7,013 nt of DNA from an uncultured Oscillospiraceae bacterium (lineage in GTDB: Bacteria > Bacillota_A > Clostridia > Oscillospirales > Oscillospiraceae): positions 1 to 7,013 of the forward strand of contig CAKTNU010000096.1 in assembly GCA_934589325.1 (NCBI GenBank), in the 5' to 3' direction. The notes under the pieces were generated by a model. That model had not been told where the DNA came from and did not search any database. It saw only the letters and a list, made by a program, of their open reading frames with translations. Both the position numbers and the translations under genes were made by a program. Shown here piece by piece: positions 5,373 through 7,013 of this stretch; position 1 is the first letter of the stretch, and each line of letters starts with the position of its first letter.

Positions 5373-7013
5373 TTTCAACTTTGTCCAGTTCCAGTCTGTA
5401 TTTATGCGCCCCGTCGTTCGTCCGTTTCAGAAGCGCGTCTATCTGCTCCATCACATCCCGTACCTCAAGCGCAAACTCGTCCGACGATGTGCGCAGTACG
5501 CCGGAGCGCAGGGCGGAGAGTCTTATAAGATTGTCGTTCGTGACGACGCGGACGGCATAATTTTTGCCGATATCGTCAGCGATGCGCTCGATATACGCAT
5601 CCGCCGTTTCGCCGTCCTTCGTGAAAGCGACACGGATATTGTGGTACTCCTCGCGTGAGCCGGGGTTGCCGGGGGTACGGAAGCCGTCGAACACCAGTAC
5701 AAGCTCACGCTTCGTGAACCCGCAGTAATTTGACAGCATATCCATCAGCCGTCCCCGCGCAAGGTCCAGCCGTTCCCTCGCCAGCGCCGCGAGCTCCGGC
5801 GAGGCAAAGATTAGATTATAGCCGTCTACTATTATATACTGCTTCTTTACCGGAGCCATAGGCCGCGCAGGAACGGCAGCGGCTGACGGCGCACGGTACT
5901 CTGGGCGCTTTATCGGCCCGAACTCGCGCTCCATTATCGCCTCGAGCTCCCGCTCATCGATATTCAGACTGCGGTACGGTCTGACCGCCGCCGGGGTCTC
6001 CGGTTTTTTGAGGCAGCTTTCGAGGTGCATATACTCTGCCACCTCGTTCCATCGGACATTGAAGCCGCCGCCGTGGGCACAGAACACGGAGTCTGCCGTG
6101 TTCTCCACGTCGCTCTCCGCATCATATCCCATCTCCACAATTACATCGTTTTCATTGTGGCACGGTCTGTATCCCTCCACACGGCACGAAAATTTGCCGC
6201 GTCCGCCGGAATATGCCGCCACTTCGCTTGCATATCCGTTCATCTCCGATACAGGTGCGCTGCCCTCTATGCGCAGCATCTCCCCTGCATCCTCCGGCCC
6301 CGTAAAGCTGCCGGACATCTGCCGCACATCGCTTATCGCCCGGCCTATAAGCTCCGGAGGTAGCTCTATCGCAAATGTATACCATGGCTCCAGCAGTACG
6401 GATCTCGCCTGCATGAATCCCTGCCGTATCGCCCGGTAGGTCGCCTGACGGAAGTCTCCGCCTTCGGTATGCTTCAGATGTGCACGGCCGGAAGCGAGAG
6501 TTATTTTCACATCGGTCAGCGGTGAGCCGGTCAGCACGCCCAGATGCTGCTTCTCCAGCACATGACCGAGAATGAGCCGCTGCCAGTTGCGGTCAAGCAC
6601 ATCTTCGGGGCATATGCTGTCCACAACGATGCCGCTTCCCGCTGGCATTGGCTCCATCAGCAGATGTACCTCGGCATAGTGGCGCAGCGGCTCGAAATGG
6701 CCGACGCCCTCCACAGTATCGGCTATCGTCTCCTTATACATTATGTGTCCGGCGTCAAGCGTGATGTCAACGTCAAAACGCTCGCGCACCAGAGCACGGA
6801 ATATCTCCGCCTGTACCTGCCCCATAAGCTCCACGCGTATAACACGGCCGCGCTCATCCCATCGGATATGAAGCTGCGGATCCTCCTCCTGAAGCTGCAT
6901 CAGCTTAGGCAGCAGGGGCCGCGGATCCTCGGTCGGCGGCAGTATCAGGCTGTAGCTCAATACAGGCTCCAGCACCGGCTCTGCGGCCGAAGCTTCCGCG
7001 CCGAGGCCGAGAC
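5359..7013 (-). CDS. EF-G/Tet(M)-like translation factor fused to a Rae1/YacP-like NYN nuclease domain, C-terminal part
   Basis: The reading frame is open to the right edge, so the gene is cut at its 5' end; the GTPase domain and domain II lie outside the window. A GTG at 6975 is internal, not a start. Counting from the first complete codon (7011), 550 residues are visible. Domain III: 'EPVLSYSLILP' to 'YKETI' (15-94). Domain IV: about 95-205, with tip loop 'HLKHTEGGDFR' (178-188). Domain V: 'LLEP' to 'GYRP' (206-283). A block 'VFCAHGGGF' (309-317) and a helix 'ERELEAIMEREFGPIKRP' follow, then an Ala/Pro-rich linker (370-390). The NYN domain (about 390-530) has acidic residues D396 in 'VDGYN', D442 in 'FDGF', E468 and D471 in 'ETAD', and D493 in 'TND'. 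It resembles B. subtilis Rae1, which cleaves mRNA in the ribosomal A site. The likely role is a ribosome-binding GTPase that positions a nuclease (inference). Automatic labels may call it a tetracycline-resistance protein; the loop does not support that. It overlaps ylmH by 14 bases. Confidence 0.88.
   Translation of the reverse strand, partial: LGLGAEASAAEPVLEPVLSYSLILPPTEDPRPLLPKLMQLQEEDPQLHIRWDERGRVIRVELMGQVQAEIFRALVRERFDVDITLDAGHIMYKETIADTVEGVGHFEPLRHYAEVHLLMEPMPAGSGIVVDSICPEDVLDRNWQRLILGHVLEKQHLGVLTGSPLTDVKITLASGRAHLKHTEGGDFRQATYRAIRQGFMQARSVLLEPWYTFAIELPPELIGRAISDVRQMSGSFTGPEDAGEMLRIEGSAPVSEMNGYASEVAAYSGGRGKFSCRVEGYRPCHNENDVIVEMGYDAESDVENTADSVFCAHGGGFNVRWNEVAEYMHLESCLKKPETPAAVRPYRSLNIDERELEAIMEREFGPIKRPEYRAPSAAAVPARPMAPVKKQYIIVDGYNLIFASPELAALARERLDLARGRLMDMLSNYCGFTKRELVLVFDGFRTPGNPGSREEYHNIRVAFTKDGETADAYIERIADDIGKNYAVRVVTNDNLIRLSALRSGVLRTSSDEFALEVRDVMEQIDALLKRTNDGAHKYRLELDKVENGEK

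Noticed and set aside
5359..6975. Treating the GTG at 6975 as the start of the fusion protein
   Set aside because: The frame stays open to the window edge, the protein would begin in the middle of EF-G domain III, and no ribosome binding site precedes the GTG.
5359..7013. Tetracycline-resistance determinant
   Set aside because: The similarity is to the general Tet(M)/EF-G fold. The drug-site loop differs, a nuclease domain is attached, and the gene sits in a housekeeping-like operon rather than on a recognisable mobile element.

Overview
The window looks like chromosomal DNA from a Gram-positive, anaerobic gut-type Firmicute of class Clostridia (an Oscillospiraceae/Ruminococcaceae-like organism is my best guess). 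The reasons are GC-rich coding sequence (spot counts of 55-65 % in most genes) beside an AT-rich intergenic gap, AGGAGG-type ribosome binding sites, and the protein families present. Every gene I can support is on the minus strand, so the window is described here in transcription order, from right to left. I see no RNA genes, CRISPR array or insertion sequence.

Right part (about 4005-7013): a translation-related cluster. The first gene runs off the right edge. It encodes the C-terminal part of an EF-G/Tet(M)-like translation factor (domains III, IV and V visible) fused to a C-terminal NYN/PIN-like nuclease domain. That nuclease domain resembles Rae1 (YacP), the ribosomal A-site mRNA endonuclease of Bacillus. 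The next gene overlaps it and encodes a YlmH-type S4-domain RNA-binding protein, a family linked to stalled 50S subunits. After 21 bases comes a 199-residue protein of unknown function, perhaps DUF4304-like, in clearly AT-richer DNA (about 45 % GC by hand count).

Middle part (about 1393-3976): peptidase T (pepT), 28 bases after the unknown gene, then a 12-helix MFS transporter after a 79-base gap that contains inverted repeats. Left part (344-1396): an N-acetylhexosamine 1-kinase of the NahK/LnpB type, whose start overlaps the transporter stop by four bases. Transporter plus kinase form a likely sugar uptake and activation pair for GlcNAc/GalNAc or host-glycan sugars.

A 133-base AT-rich gap at 211-343 holds a good sigma-A-like promoter. 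It drives a last gene, cut by the left edge, that looks like the start of a glycerol-1-phosphate dehydrogenase-like (AraM/EgsA) protein.

The most interesting item is the translation-factor/Rae1-like nuclease fusion overlapping ylmH. It suggests a ribosome-rescue or ribosome-coupled mRNA-cleavage system in which a GTPase delivers the nuclease to the A site. The fusion is seen in the sequence; the mechanism is inference.
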